Source: an uncultured Clostridia bacterium
GTDB taxonomy: Bacteria > Bacillota > Clostridia > UMGS1883
Length of the DNA stretch: 64,000 nucleotides
Direction of reading: 5' to 3'
Assembly (NCBI GenBank): GCA_934476455.1
Contig: CAKSNY010000003.1
Coordinates: forward strand, 62,001-126,000
The position numbers and the translations under genes are program-made. The notes beneath the pieces were generated by a model. That model was not told the DNA's origin. It saw nothing but the letters and a program-made list of their open reading frames with translations, and ran no database searches. Positions 32,832 to 42,674 of this stretch are shown here, piece after piece. Position 1 is the first letter of the stretch. Each line of letters starts with the position of its first letter.

Positions 32832-35444
32832 ATGAAAAAAGCGGCAGTATTATTTATGGTATGCCTGTTTTTCCTTACAGGAAACCAAATTGTTTTCGCA
32901 CAGGAAAAAGCAGTGTTTGAAGTAGCGGGGCTTGGCTTGATATCAGCCGATGAAACGGACGAAGCGTCGCTTGCAAAGCCGCTTGACCGCGGCGAAATGG
33001 CAGACATCCTCGCAAGACTGCTGGGGATTGCAAATGTGGGTGTTGAGCTGAGGTCAAGCTTTTCGGACGTTACACTCGAAAACAAGCACTACCAAAGCGT
33101 TGCATTTTTGGAAACGATGGGGCTTATTTACGGCGACGGCAACGGTCTGTACCGACCGAATGACATTGTCAGCGGTATGGAGGCGGTAAAACCGCTTGTT
33201 TCCTGTCTTGGGTATGACTTTGTGGCAATCAGAAACGGCGGCTACCCCGACGGATATTTAAAAACCGCAACGTCTTTGCGGCTGCTGAGCGGTACTGGGC
33301 TGAAGGAACAAGTGACGCGTCTTGATTACATACGTATGATTTATAACGCGCTGGACTTAGAATTGCTTGAGCCGACTACCAACAATTCCGGCTTGGGGTA
33401 TCAGCTGACAGAGGGCAAAACGCTGCGCAGCGTTTTGGAAACACAGGGCAAAACGAAGGTTGTATCGGGCAGCGGTGTAATCAGTTCGACATATGAAGCA
33501 TATCTTGACCGTGCGAACAGCCATCTTGAAAAGGATGAACTGGAGATAGACGGCGTTACCTATCATACGGGAAAGGTTGACGCTGAGCAGTATTTCGGAA
33601 TGTTGGTGGAATATTACGCCGTATATGATACCGATTCTGACGAATATACGCTGACAAGCGTTCGTCCGAGTGCGCAAAACGAGGTAACAGACGTTGCTGC
33701 GGCAGATTTTCTCGAAGCCTCGGGCGGTGTTTTTCGCTATGAAAACTCTTACGGCACAAAATGGGTAAACTATGCTGCGGGCGCACGCGTGATATATAAC
33801 GGCCGTCCGTTAAAAAGCTACCGTGATTCCGACATTCGGGCGGATAACGGGTCTTTTCGCCTGATAGACAATAACGGCGACGGCAGTGCCGAAATCATAC
33901 TTATTACAGATTATAAAAGCGGAATGCTTGAAAAAGTAAAAAATGATGTTTTGTATTTTGAACGCGGAGAGAATGCCGGAAGTATAAGTTCCATTGCGAT
34001 TGATACGGAAAATTCCGACGTGCGGTATTGTCTGCGCGATGGAAACGGAAACCACATTACACCATCGGAGCTTAAGCCGGGAAGCGTTATCTCGATTGCG
34101 GCATCGCAGGACGGCAGCCGTTACGAACTGATTGCGTCGGAAGGAAAAGCAGAGGGCGTTATAAGCGGTATGTCCGATGACGACGGCTTTGAAATCGGCG
34201 GTAAATGGTACAAGGCGGAAAAAGGAAAGCAAACGGAATATTCGGTCAACGACGATGTGACGGTATATCTGAATTTTGAAGGGTACATTGTAAAAATGAG
34301 CAGCAGAAGCCCGAACAAGCGCTACGGCTATGTTATAGCAACGGAACAAAAGGGGCTTGGAAGCCCGAAGGTTAAAATGCTGATGGCGGGAACGCTCAAA
34401 GCAGAAGAAAAGATTGACGACAGCGACCCCGACAATCCCGTAACAACGCGGATACTGCGCGCTGGAAATTCGGATGTAGAGGTATATTACCTGGCAAAAC
34501 GCGTAACGGTTGACGGGGTAACGTACGGCTCAAAAGAAGCGCTGACAAAGCTTTCATGCGGGCTGCCGCTTGAATATGAACTGGACGGCGACGGCAACGT
34601 GCGGCGCGTGTATTATCCCGAAAAAAGCGGAATCGGAGAAGAGCGATATTATAACTCTTACGAAAAGACCTTTGGCAGACTGGGTGATTCCGTGTTTGCA
34701 ACAAACGAGGAAACACAGGTTATTTGCGTGCCGATAAACGGAGCGACCGATCGCCGCGATTTACTGGCAAAAATTGAAATGAACGAGGACGGGCAAAAGT
34801 ACACCATTTCCGGTTACGACGTAAACGAAAACACCGGCTATGCCGACCTTGTTGTATTGCAAGCGGCACTTTCCGCCGACGCTATGGGAGAGATAAATTC
34901 GGAAAACAAGGTAGCGGTTGCGGAAAAAGCAGCTTGGGTTATTGACGAAAACGGCGAAGAACGGCTGCGCATTGATTTTTGGTCAGACGGTAAAAAAATG
35001 TCGTACTATACGTCAAACGTTTTACCGGTATCGCAGGCAGACGCCCTGCGTTCGGGAACTGTATTTAAATATGTACTTACCAATGCGGACGAAATAGGCA
35101 AGGTAGAAATCTGGCAGCAGCTTTCCCCCGAGCCGCCGTGGTATGCGTCCGGCTCGCAGGAGGTATCTATGGGGCTGTACGGCCCGATAGAGTCTATAGA
35201 CTTTGACGAATTGTCTTACGAAAAGAACCGTTTTGTTCATAAAATGACGGTTCGAACAGGACAAGATTCGTTTACAACTGTCGATATCAATGTTCGCAAC
35301 ACCCCTGATATATATCTGTATCGCTCGGCGGAAAAGAAAATATCGGTAATTGACCCCGAGGAAATGCTATCCGGCGGAATGGACAGGAAAGTTTACGGTA
35401 CAATTGTCAGCGATAATGCAGTGGTATTTGTTGTTGTAGAATAG
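32832..35444 (+). CDS. Secreted protein with N-terminal SLH-like repeats and repeated beta domains (locus B copy)
   Basis: An 870-residue protein. The signal peptide ends at about residue 23 (IVFA). SLH-like repeats at about 28-175 include LDRGEMADILARLLG, FLETMGLIYGDGNGLYRPND and YLKTATSLRLLSGTG. The rest is beta-rich without a known catalytic domain. Correspondence with the 866-residue protein at 12441 runs the whole length, including an acidic loop DNNGDGSAEII following VIYNG, and 'GxIxGxxxxxxxxIGGxxY' repeats. It lies between a solute-binding protein and surface proteins in one operon. Both copies sit beside secreted enzymes and transporters, so I infer a wall-attached glycan-binding or scaffold role. 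GAGAGGAAT precedes the ATG. Confidence 0.75.
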   Translation: MKKAAVLFMVCLFFLTGNQIVFAQEKAVFEVAGLGLISADETDEASLAKPLDRGEMADILARLLGIANVGVELRSSFSDVTLENKHYQSVAFLETMGLIYGDGNGLYRPNDIVSGMEAVKPLVSCLGYDFVAIRNGGYPDGYLKTATSLRLLSGTGLKEQVTRLDYIRMIYNALDLELLEPTTNNSGLGYQLTEGKTLRSVLETQGKTKVVSGSGVISSTYEAYLDRANSHLEKDELEIDGVTYHTGKVDAEQYFGMLVEYYAVYDTDSDEYTLTSVRPSAQNEVTDVAAADFLEASGGVFRYENSYGTKWVNYAAGARVIYNGRPLKSYRDSDIRADNGSFRLIDNNGDGSAEIILITDYKSGMLEKVKNDVLYFERGENAGSISSIAIDTENSDVRYCLRDGNGNHITPSELKPGSVISIAASQDGSRYELIASEGKAEGVISGMSDDDGFEIGGKWYKAEKGKQTEYSVNDDVTVYLNFEGYIVKMSSRSPNKRYGYVIATEQKGLGSPKVKMLMAGTLKAEEKIDDSDPDNPVTTRILRAGNSDVEVYYLAKRVTVDGVTYGSKEALTKLSCGLPLEYELDGDGNVRRVYYPEKSGIGEERYYNSYEKTFGRLGDSVFATNEETQVICVPINGATDRRDLLAKIEMNEDGQKYTISGYDVNENTGYADLVVLQAALSADAMGEINSENKVAVAEKAAWVIDENGEERLRIDFWSDGKKMSYYTSNVLPVSQADALRSGTVFKYVLTNADEIGKVEIWQQLSPEPPWYASGSQEVSMGLYGPIESIDFDELSYEKNRFVHKMTVRTGQDSFTTVDINVRNTPDIYLYRSAEKKISVIDPEEMLSGGMDRKVYGTIVSDNAVVFVVVE

Positions 35445-37060
35445 GAGGATAATATGAAGATGAAAAAAGTAGTATCAATTGTTCTGGCATGGCTTATGCT
35501 TCTTACGGTTGTACCTGTTTCCGCAAATGGTGCGGAAACGGCGTTTGAAGCGGTTTATGAAGATTTCAACTATTACGAAACAGAAGATTTTCTGCGCTCG
35601 GAATATACGGCAAGCCCACAAAATTATGCGGATTTTTTGTCGGTTCGGACGGAAAACTCGCAGCTTGTGTTAAATGCCACGGGCGAATCGGGGGAAGCTG
35701 CATCATTTACCAAAAAGCTTCTTGCAAGTGCAGACAGCGGCACATTTGTACTGGAAACAAAGTATACCCGTACGGGTGCGGGCGCAGAGATTGCACTTAC
35801 CGCAGCGGACGGCTCGGCAGTTGTTACGGCGCAGCATACGGAAGGCGGCTCGGTAGTGCTTTGCGGCACCGACACGGGAATTTCAGTTTCCGATTCCGAA
35901 ACGGTGCTTCGTATGACGGTAAATTTGGATGCACAGACCGCCTCGGTAAGCGTTTATGACGGGCAGGGCGCAAACAAACAAAGCAGCGGTGAAATAAGTA
36001 TAACCGCAGCTGCACTGAACGGTTATCGGCTTGGAACTGCGCCGGTATCGGGCGGAGAAAGCATTTGCTACGATTACCTTTACATATGGAAAGAAGCGGA
36101 CGCCCCGGAGGAGATAGGTAAGGATAACGGCGGGTTCGGTGAAAAAGCCGTAACCGTTTACCAAGACCCATTTGGTTATGCATTGGATGCAACAGACACC
36201 GGATACACCTACAGAGAGCAAAGCAGCGGACACGGAGAGCTTGTCTATACAAACGGCTATCCTACCGTAATAAGAAAAACAGATACGGTGCAGTCTAAGG
36301 GAAAAAATGACGCGAGGATGACGCGCGCCGTTCCTGTGGCAACCGACGGGCAGCCTCTAAACGGGAAAATTCGCGTGGAGCTTTCCTATGAGGTTGATGT
36401 TACAAAGAAAAGCGTGTTCTATGCGGATTTTAAATGCACCGCGATGCTAGACGAATTTAATGCAAACACAAACGGCAAGGTAAAGCTCAATTTTGCTGGC
36501 TACAGCATCTACGGCGACTGGAGCGCCGCAGACGGCGGACGGCGGGATTTTGTCTTTGATATTGATTACACAAACCAGAAAGTAAAAATAACGTTTAACG
36601 GAAAACCGCTGAAAAAGAACACAGGCGAAGTGGTTTTTGAAAATGACTTTAAAACCGAAAGCGCTTCGTGGGGAGAGTTTGAGATTCAGAACAGATGCAG
36701 AAACAATACGCCCAAGAACGATGCAAACGCAACGCCGGAGGGAAGCGTGGGCTCCGCACTTTCTGTAAGAAAGTTTAAAATAAGCCGAATTGAAAAAGGG
36801 CAGGGAAGCATACTTCTTCAAAAGCTTGGAGGGCTTACAGCCGGCAGCATAACGCCCAGTCCCGATGCGGTGACCGAGAATCTTACCCTGCCGAATGAGA
36901 TAGACGGGGCAGCTGTTACGTGGCGGTCGAATAAACCGTCTGTTATATCGGCGGACGGAACGGTAACAACGCCGGCAACAGGTGACGAAACGGTTATCCT
37001 TTCCGCAACAGCGGAAGATGCGGGCGTAAAGGTAATTAAAACATTTGAACTTACAGCTTC
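35415..37060 (+). repeat. Tandem duplication, left copy
   Basis: Starting at AATGCAGTGGTATTTGT inside the end of the gene at 32832, this segment is repeated 1991 bases downstream. The two copies look identical from about 35532 to 35932 and nearly so elsewhere until they diverge at about 37060. The unit carries the last codons of the upstream gene, the ribosome-binding site and the first 530 codons or so of the duplicated gene. Confidence 0.9.
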
Positions 37061-37358
37061 CGGCGCAAATATTACCTATACACCCGATGAAAACGGCAGT
37101 ATCGCAGTTGCCCTTTCAGGCTTGAACACCACCGGGCTTAATTCATTTGCATTTGCTACAGCAGTTTACAGTGTAACAAACAGCGAAATTATTTTGAAAA
37201 AGGTATATGTTGATAACATCGCGTGCACAGCAGGCGAGAGGCTTGACTACAGTAAAACGCTTCCTGCGGTGAGCGGACAAAAAATAAAAACATTTGTATT
37301 TGCCAATTTGAGAAATTTAACCCCCGTAAAAATTAACGGAGAATATACCGTACAATAA
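35454..37358 (+). CDS. Secreted surface protein with atrophied bacterial Ig domain (left duplicate)
   Basis: A 634-residue protein. The signal peptide ends near residue 24. A jelly-roll-like domain (about 30-225, FEAVYEDFNYYETEDFL...) is followed by a second beta domain (about 240-455, TVYQDPFGYALDATDTGY...) and an atrophied bacterial Ig unit (about 460-530, AVTENLTLPNEIDGAAVTW and GTVTTPATGDETVILSATAE). The last 100 residues or so differ from the right duplicate and end in TFVFANLRNLTPV, a small C-terminal domain also seen at 15078. There is no SLH anchor and no catalytic site. The tail seems to be a free-form ending, while the right duplicate has a long SLH-bearing one. AGGAGG stands before the ATG, nine bases after the upstream stop. 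Confidence 0.8.
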   Translation: MKMKKVVSIVLAWLMLLTVVPVSANGAETAFEAVYEDFNYYETEDFLRSEYTASPQNYADFLSVRTENSQLVLNATGESGEAASFTKKLLASADSGTFVLETKYTRTGAGAEIALTAADGSAVVTAQHTEGGSVVLCGTDTGISVSDSETVLRMTVNLDAQTASVSVYDGQGANKQSSGEISITAAALNGYRLGTAPVSGGESICYDYLYIWKEADAPEEIGKDNGGFGEKAVTVYQDPFGYALDATDTGYTYREQSSGHGELVYTNGYPTVIRKTDTVQSKGKNDARMTRAVPVATDGQPLNGKIRVELSYEVDVTKKSVFYADFKCTAMLDEFNANTNGKVKLNFAGYSIYGDWSAADGGRRDFVFDIDYTNQKVKITFNGKPLKKNTGEVVFENDFKTESASWGEFEIQNRCRNNTPKNDANATPEGSVGSALSVRKFKISRIEKGQGSILLQKLGGLTAGSITPSPDAVTENLTLPNEIDGAAVTWRSNKPSVISADGTVTTPATGDETVILSATAEDAGVKVIKTFELTASGANITYTPDENGSIAVALSGLNTTGLNSFAFATAVYSVTNSEIILKKVYVDNIACTAGERLDYSKTLPAVSGQKIKTFVFANLRNLTPVKINGEYTVQ

Positions 37359-37384
37359 ATTTTACTGCTTGAAAGGCTTTTTAT

Positions 37385-37435
37385 ATGAAAAAGTATGCAC
37401 TGACCAATGCAGTGGTATTTGTGGTTGTAGAGTAG
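37385..37435 (+). other. 16-codon relic ORF at the duplication junction
   Basis: ATG at 37385 opens MKKYALTNAVVFVVVE and stops at TAG 37433-37435. The last nine residues are the exact C-terminus of the protein at 32832, carried along by the duplication and kept in frame with a new ATG. The stop lies just before AGGAGG and the next ATG, so the original stop-and-restart layout has been copied. It may do nothing, or it may feed ribosomes into the next gene. Confidence 0.6.
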
Positions 37436-39051
37436 GAGGATAATATGAAGATGAAAAGAGCAGTATCAATTGTTCTGGCATGGCTTATGCTTCTTACGGT
37501 TGTACCTGTTTACGCCAACGGTGCGGAAACGGCGTTTGAAGCGGTTTATGAAGATTTCAACTATTACGAAACAGAAGATTTTCTGCGCTCGGAATATACG
37601 GCAAGCCCACAAAATTATGCGGATTTTTTGTCGGTTCGGACGGAAAACTCGCAGCTTGTGTTAAATGCCACGGGCGAATCGGGGGAAGCTGCATCATTTA
37701 CCAAAAAGCTTCTTGCAAGTGCAGACAGCGGCACATTTGTACTGGAAACAAAGTATACCCGTACGGGTGCGGGCGCAGAGATTGCACTTACCGCAGCGGA
37801 CGGCTCGGCAGTTGTTACGGCGCAGCATACGGAAGGCGGCTCGGTAGTGCTTTGCGGCACCGACACGGGAATTTCAGTTTCCGATTCCGAAACGGTGCTT
37901 CGTATGACGGTAAATTTGGATGCGCAGACCGCCTCGGTAAGCATTTATGACGGGCAGGGCGCAAACAAACAAAGCAGCGGTGAAGTAAGTATAACCGCAG
38001 CTGCATTGAACGGTTATCGGCTTGGAATTGCGCCGGTATCGGGCGGAGAAAGCATTTGCTACGATTACCTTTACATATGGAAAGAAGCGGACGCTCCGAA
38101 CGAGATAGGTAAGGATAACGGCGGGTTCGGTGAAAAAGCCGTAACCGTTTACCAAGACCCATTCGGTTATGCATTGGATGCAACAGATACCGGGTACACC
38201 TACAGCGAGAAAAACAGCGGACACGGAGAGCTTGTCTATACAAACGGCTACCCTACCGTAATAAGAAAAACAGATACGGTGCAGTCTAAGGGAAATAACG
38301 ATGCAAAGATGACGCGCGCCGTTCCTGAGGCAACCGACGGGCAGCCTCTAAACGGGAAAATTCGCGTGGAGCTTTCCTATGAGGTTGATGTTACGAAAAA
38401 AAGCCTGTTCTATGCCGATTTTAAATGCGTCGCAATACAGGATGAATTTAATGCAAACGCAGACGGCAAGGTAAAGGTCAATTTCAAAAATTACAGCGCC
38501 TACGGTAATTGGAGCGCCGCAGACGGCGGACGGCGGGATTTTGTCTTTGATATTGATTACACAAACCAGCTTGTAAATGTAACCTTTAACGGAAAACCGC
38601 TGAAAAAGAACACAGGCGAAGAGGTTTTTGAGGATGCCTTTAAAAAAGCAAGCGCTTCGTGGGAAGCGTTTGATGTACAGAACCGATGCAGAAATAATAC
38701 GCCCAAGGGTGATGCAAACGCAACGCCGGAGGGAAGCGTGGGCTCCGCACTTTCTGTAAGAAAGTTTAAAATCAGCCGAATTGAAAAAGGGCAGGGAAGC
38801 ATACTTCTTCAAAAGCTTGGAGGGCTTACAGCCGGCAGCATAACGCCCAGTCCCGATGCGGTGACCGAGAGTCTTACCCTGCCGAATGAAATAGACGGGG
38901 CAGCTGTTACGTGGCGGTCGAATAAACCGTCTGTTATATCGGATGACGGAACGGTAACACCTTCGGCTGTAAGTGACGAAACGGTTATCCTGTCGGCAAC
39001 AGCGGAGGATGCGGGAATAAAAGCAGTGCGAACCTTTGTGCTTACGGTTAT
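37406..39051 (+). repeat. Tandem duplication, right copy
   Basis: Second copy of the segment starting at 35415, offset by 1991 bases. It supplies the ribosome-binding site, signal peptide, both beta domains and first Ig unit of the 1742-residue protein. Similarity fades after GCGGAGGATGCGGG near 39015-39051. Confidence 0.9.
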
Positions 39052-42000
39052 AAAGCGTGAGCCGTCCGTAGAGCCGGAGATTACGATTGAACCTGATTTT
39101 TGCGATGATTTTAACTATGCTTCGCTTGACGATTATCTGGCAGACGGCGGGATTTCACTTCTCGGATGGGAAAATTACTGGATTTTGGGGACTCCCAATT
39201 CAGCGTTTCGGGCAGAATTGAAGGTTTCGGAAAATAAAAAGGACGTATCTGTTGTTAAGCCGCTGCGCGGTTGCACGTCAAGCGAAGGCGTGTTCGATTT
39301 GCGCTTTTCGCGTACGGACGGTGCGGCATTTTCCTTTGCGCTTCTCGATAATTCATATAGGACAATAGCAGAAGCCGAGATAGCGAAGGACGGAAAAATT
39401 TCACTAAACGGTTTGGAAACCAATTGTGTTTCTTCCAATGCGCAAAATATTATCCGTCTGCGCTTAAAAGACGGCAATGTTACGGTATCGCGCTATGAGG
39501 GAATAACGCGGGAGGAAAAGGTAACCTCTGACGGTCAGCCTTATTCCGGCATGCCGGCGTACTATCGCCTGACAATGCTTGCAAGCTCGGTTCACCCCGA
39601 GGGAACAACGGCTTCAATGTCTATAAAAAAGCTTTCGGTGTGGAACAATCCTGCGGGACTTCCCAAGCCTGTTACAGACGATTTGGGCGGATATTACGAC
39701 GATATGAACCGCTTGATTTATGAAGACACCTTCGGCTTTGACAGCACAGAGGCGGCAGCAAGCGCAGGGTATATGTACAGCGGCAAGGCGGTGGACGGCG
39801 AACTTCGCATAGTTGACGGGTATCCCGCAGTTATACGTAAAAACGCGGACGGCGGGCGTGCGCTGATGATAAAAAGCGCACCCGGCGGCCTGGATTTAAG
39901 CGGTAAGCTGCGCCTGGAGCTTTGCCTTAAAATGGATATGACAAAGAAAAGTTATTTCTATTTGCCGTTCGGGTTTACGGCAGTATATGAAAACTTTAAC
40001 GCAAATCCGGGAATTACAAACCTGTTTTTCAGAAATCATTCGTCAGCAAGCAATCCGATAAATTTCGGGCTGACGCATACAACGGAGCTGGGCGGTGTGC
40101 GCGATTTTTCAATGGATATTGACTTCGGCAGCGCGCAAAGCTATTCGGCAGAGCTTAAAATTCCGAATGAAGCGCCGAAAACGGGCTCTTCCGTATTTAG
40201 AAATGCCGCACAGTCGCTCCCTTCCATAGAAATTCAAAACCGCGGCAAGGAGGGCGACAAAATTGTCGGCAGCGAAGGATCTATGATAATATTTCAAAAA
40301 TACCGTATTCTTCGCCCGGGAATAGCAAATGAGGTGTTAAAAGAGCTTGCGGAAAAAATTTCGGCAGGGCAGCTTGCACCCGACCCAACGGCGGTTACAG
40401 GCAATTTGACATTGCCGCCCTCAATTGGCAGCGCGGCGGTTACGTGGGAGTCAAGCGAGCCGCAGACAGTGTCCGACTCAGGCGAGGTTGTCCGCCCGCT
40501 TGACGAAGATAAGCGCGTAGTTATGTATGCAACTGTTTCGGAAAACGGCGCACATATGAAAAAAGCGTACGAAATTACGGTTAAGGCGCAGAATCCGCAG
40601 AAGTATTATTTCCTAAACAGCAATACAGCCCTTCGTGCGGGAAGCGAATGGAACTTTGACGCCGCTGCAAAAATTTCTGACGGAATGGTAGTTTTGGACA
40701 ATGCGGGTGCAAAACTTGCATTGGCGAAAAAAGGAACAATCGGTCTCGGCGGAAAAGCCGAAATAACGTTTGATTGGCAAAATGAATCGGGAAAATCGAC
40801 TGTTGAAATTATCGGCGGCGGCAAAACGCTGCTGACGCTTTCGGCAGACGAAGAAAAGCTTTTTGCAAACGGAGAAGCGATTTTGGCTGATTTATCGCAA
40901 AAAAGGGCAATTCGTGCAGAATTTGATATGACGGAAAATACGGCTTCTGTTTATGCGGACGGCAGCTTGCTTAAGGATATGATTGCGCTTACCGGCGAAG
41001 CAGTAAGCATAGATGAAATTAAAATTTCAGCCGAGGGGCGTACAAAAATAGGAAATCCGTGCGGTTATAATTTAATTTCACAGTTGCCTGCGGCGATATT
41101 GTCGCAGATTGAATTTGACAGGTTTACGGACGAACCGGCTTCAAACGTGAAACAAAACCTGACGATTCCGTCAAGCCCGATTGCGGATATAGATTTTCGT
41201 TTTGAAAGCAAAAACACGGCGATAGCAAACGACGGTACGGTAACGCGCGGCGGGGAAAACGCTGTCGGAAATATTTGTCTGAACGCGGTTTATCTGCCGG
41301 ACGAATCAATCCGTGCCGTTCGCGAGTATGCCGTAACGGTGCCGAGCATTGACAGTGCGAACATTGCATACAGAAAAACAACGCAGGCAAACCTTTCCCC
41401 GGCGGCTGGCAGCAGCCTTGCTTATCTTACAGACGGCGACCTTTCCACGGTATTTCGCACACGCGGCGGGGAAACAAGCGCAGAGTTTGTGATAGATTTG
41501 GAACAGGAGAGCATTGTCGGGCTTATGGAAATTGCAGAAGAAACCCCCTGCATCAAAAAGGTTTGCGCGTATGTATCAAACGATAAAATAAACTGGACGC
41601 AGTTATACGAGGGCGAGCCGGAAAAAATAGGCGATTCCTTTGTCGGAAAGGGGCGCTACGTGAAAATTTCCGTTACGGAAAAGAACGAAAGGCAGCCGCT
41701 TGCAATATCTGAATTGATAATAAGAAATACATATACGGATGCGCAGGCTGTTCGCACGGATTTAAGCGCCTTGGAAAAGCTTATTCCGGCGGCTGGCAGC
41801 GTTTTGACAAGCTTTTCTGTTCCGTCGGTCGGCGAATACGGCACACGTATTGCGCTTACGTCTGATCAGCCGTTTGTAACCGTTTCGGAACAAAACGGTA
41901 TGTATACCGTAAATTTCACCGCACAAAGTACAGACCGCTCTGTAATTTTGTCGTTCGGCGTAAACAAGGGAAGCGCCGGTGAAAACCTGAACGTGCAGTA

Positions 42001-42673
42001 TACCGTGCGCGGCTCGGGCAGCGGCGGCTCCGGCGGCAGTTCAGGCGGCGGCAGCGGCAGAACATGGACAGACAGCGGAAGTATGGTAGATTTTATACCG
42101 TCTGGCGGCACTTCTGCGGGGAAAAACGGCTTTAGCGATGTTTCTGAAAATCATTGGGCAAAAACATATATTGAAGACCTGCTTCGCCGCAAAATTGTAA
42201 GCGGCAGCGGAAACGGCACATTTGAGCCGGAGCGCGCCGTAACAAGAGAGGAATTTTTGAAAATGCTTGTCTGCGCTTTGCCAAGCTTTACAAAAGACAG
42301 TGCAGAGCTTCCGTTTACGGACACAGAGCAGACGGCGTGGTACTATCCGTATTTGCAAAAGGCATACGCGGCAGGGCTTACAACAGGTGCGGCGGAAAAT
42401 AAATTCGGCATCGGAAAAGAGATTACGCGTGAGGAAATTGCCGTATTTATCGCCCGTGCGCTTTCGTTGGCAAACTGCCCGCTGAAAGACAGGCAGAACA
42501 TTGCATTTGCGGACGAAACGATGATTTCAGACTATGCAAAACAAAGCGTGGCGCTCCTTGCCGCAGCGGGAATTTTAAACGGATATGAAGACAAAACGTT
42601 TATGCCGCAGGGAACAGCAACACGTGCGGAGGCGGCAAAGCTGTTGTCCGTATTGATAAGCGAGGTGGGATAA
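37445..42673 (+). CDS. Giant modular SLH-anchored surface protein (right duplicate)
   Basis: A 1742-residue protein. Residues 1-530 repeat the protein at 35454. A diverged second set of the same module order follows (about 550-1045): DFCDDFNYASLDDYL, then RLIYEDTFGFDSTEAAASAGY, then an Ig unit with AVTGNLTLPPSIGSAAVTW. Next come a beta domain, a third Ig-like unit (about 1235-1300), an F5/8-type C (discoidin-like) carbohydrate-binding domain (about 1310-1435, NIAYRKTTQANLSPAAG ... RYVKISV), a Gly/Ser linker (about 1523-1545) and three SLH repeats (about 1560-1742). No catalytic domain is recognised. The number of binding-type domains suggests that the protein holds polysaccharide on the cell wall. 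AGGAGG precedes the ATG, and the next gene begins two bases after the stop. Confidence 0.85.
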   Translation: MKMKRAVSIVLAWLMLLTVVPVYANGAETAFEAVYEDFNYYETEDFLRSEYTASPQNYADFLSVRTENSQLVLNATGESGEAASFTKKLLASADSGTFVLETKYTRTGAGAEIALTAADGSAVVTAQHTEGGSVVLCGTDTGISVSDSETVLRMTVNLDAQTASVSIYDGQGANKQSSGEVSITAAALNGYRLGIAPVSGGESICYDYLYIWKEADAPNEIGKDNGGFGEKAVTVYQDPFGYALDATDTGYTYSEKNSGHGELVYTNGYPTVIRKTDTVQSKGNNDAKMTRAVPEATDGQPLNGKIRVELSYEVDVTKKSLFYADFKCVAIQDEFNANADGKVKVNFKNYSAYGNWSAADGGRRDFVFDIDYTNQLVNVTFNGKPLKKNTGEEVFEDAFKKASASWEAFDVQNRCRNNTPKGDANATPEGSVGSALSVRKFKISRIEKGQGSILLQKLGGLTAGSITPSPDAVTESLTLPNEIDGAAVTWRSNKPSVISDDGTVTPSAVSDETVILSATAEDAGIKAVRTFVLTVIKREPSVEPEITIEPDFCDDFNYASLDDYLADGGISLLGWENYWILGTPNSAFRAELKVSENKKDVSVVKPLRGCTSSEGVFDLRFSRTDGAAFSFALLDNSYRTIAEAEIAKDGKISLNGLETNCVSSNAQNIIRLRLKDGNVTVSRYEGITREEKVTSDGQPYSGMPAYYRLTMLASSVHPEGTTASMSIKKLSVWNNPAGLPKPVTDDLGGYYDDMNRLIYEDTFGFDSTEAAASAGYMYSGKAVDGELRIVDGYPAVIRKNADGGRALMIKSAPGGLDLSGKLRLELCLKMDMTKKSYFYLPFGFTAVYENFNANPGITNLFFRNHSSASNPINFGLTHTTELGGVRDFSMDIDFGSAQSYSAELKIPNEAPKTGSSVFRNAAQSLPSIEIQNRGKEGDKIVGSEGSMIIFQKYRILRPGIANEVLKELAEKISAGQLAPDPTAVTGNLTLPPSIGSAAVTWESSEPQTVSDSGEVVRPLDEDKRVVMYATVSENGAHMKKAYEITVKAQNPQKYYFLNSNTALRAGSEWNFDAAAKISDGMVVLDNAGAKLALAKKGTIGLGGKAEITFDWQNESGKSTVEIIGGGKTLLTLSADEEKLFANGEAILADLSQKRAIRAEFDMTENTASVYADGSLLKDMIALTGEAVSIDEIKISAEGRTKIGNPCGYNLISQLPAAILSQIEFDRFTDEPASNVKQNLTIPSSPIADIDFRFESKNTAIANDGTVTRGGENAVGNICLNAVYLPDESIRAVREYAVTVPSIDSANIAYRKTTQANLSPAAGSSLAYLTDGDLSTVFRTRGGETSAEFVIDLEQESIVGLMEIAEETPCIKKVCAYVSNDKINWTQLYEGEPEKIGDSFVGKGRYVKISVTEKNERQPLAISELIIRNTYTDAQAVRTDLSALEKLIPAAGSVLTSFSVPSVGEYGTRIALTSDQPFVTVSEQNGMYTVNFTAQSTDRSVILSFGVNKGSAGENLNVQYTVRGSGSGGSGGSSGGGSGRTWTDSGSMVDFIPSGGTSAGKNGFSDVSENHWAKTYIEDLLRRKIVSGSGNGTFEPERAVTREEFLKMLVCALPSFTKDSAELPFTDTEQTAWYYPYLQKAYAAGLTTGAAENKFGIGKEITREEIAVFIARALSLANCPLKDRQNIAFADETMISDYAKQSVALLAAAGILNGYEDKTFMPQGTATRAEAAKLLSVLISEVG

Positions 42674-42674
42674 T

